A DNA stretch of 6,261 bases from the NCBI GenBank assembly GCA_002771395.1, contig PCSS01000144.1, forward strand, positions 160-6,420, given 5' to 3'. A program made the translations under genes and the position numbers. Within the stretch, counting starts at the first letter, position 1, and every line of letters begins with the position of its first letter. Positions 6,234 to 6,261 of the stretch are shown here, in pieces. The notes below the pieces were generated by a model, which saw only the letters and a program-made list of their open reading frames with translations, was not told the origin of the DNA and did no database searches. Source of the DNA: Bacteroidetes bacterium CG23_combo_of_CG06-09_8_20_14_all_32_9. Lineage in GTDB: Bacteria; Bacteroidota; Bacteroidia; Bacteroidales; GWA2-32-17.

Positions 6234-6261
6234 TAAATTGTTCCATTGCTGCTACTGCATA

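Overview
The window looks like a chromosomal piece from a member of the Bacteroidota. Four things point there: strong AT-richness by eye, start codons without Shine-Dalgarno sequences but with A/T-rich upstream stretches, two perfect matches to the Bacteroidota -7 promoter element TAnnTTTG, and an ECF sigma factor gene coupled to a protein with a PorT-like beta-barrel end. I cannot name a genus.

Layout. Positions 1-3519 hold a minus-strand operon for a three-subunit molybdenum hydroxylase of the xanthine dehydrogenase family. In transcription order these are the [2Fe-2S] subunit (3519-3040), the molybdopterin-binding catalytic subunit (3016-722) and the FAD-binding subunit (707 to beyond position 1, so its C-terminus is missing). 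Gaps are 23 and 14 bp. Positions 3520-4065 are a 546-bp divergent intergenic region packed with repeats. Positions 4066-6104 hold a plus-strand pair with a 1-nt overlap: an ECF sigma factor and a membrane protein with an anti-sigma-like cytoplasmic start. Positions 6105-6261 are non-coding and carry another repeat array.

How it works together. The three left-hand subunits should form one cytoplasmic enzyme: substrate is hydroxylated at the Mo site, and electrons pass through two [2Fe-2S] clusters to FAD. The substrate cannot be assigned. Mammalian xanthine-binding residues are not evident, the CO dehydrogenase active-site Cys is absent, and the FAD subunit lacks the [4Fe-4S] insertion of 4-hydroxybenzoyl-CoA reductase. 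No maturation factor (XdhC or MobA type) is visible. The sigma factor and membrane protein look like a signalling pair. Nothing in the sequence proves that they control the divergent hydroxylase operon.

The least ordinary content is non-coding. (i) Four copies of a 16-bp element, consensus TTYACCCCGTTRGATA, are arranged as a nested palindrome in which the outer pair and inner pair each share their own variant base. (ii) Arrays of AGATTGA units with 10-bp spacing occur on both sides of the sigma gene pair, with a 35-bp core present as inverted copies about 2.5 kb apart. I do not recognise either as a named family. I see no CRISPR, transposase, tRNA, rRNA or known riboswitch.
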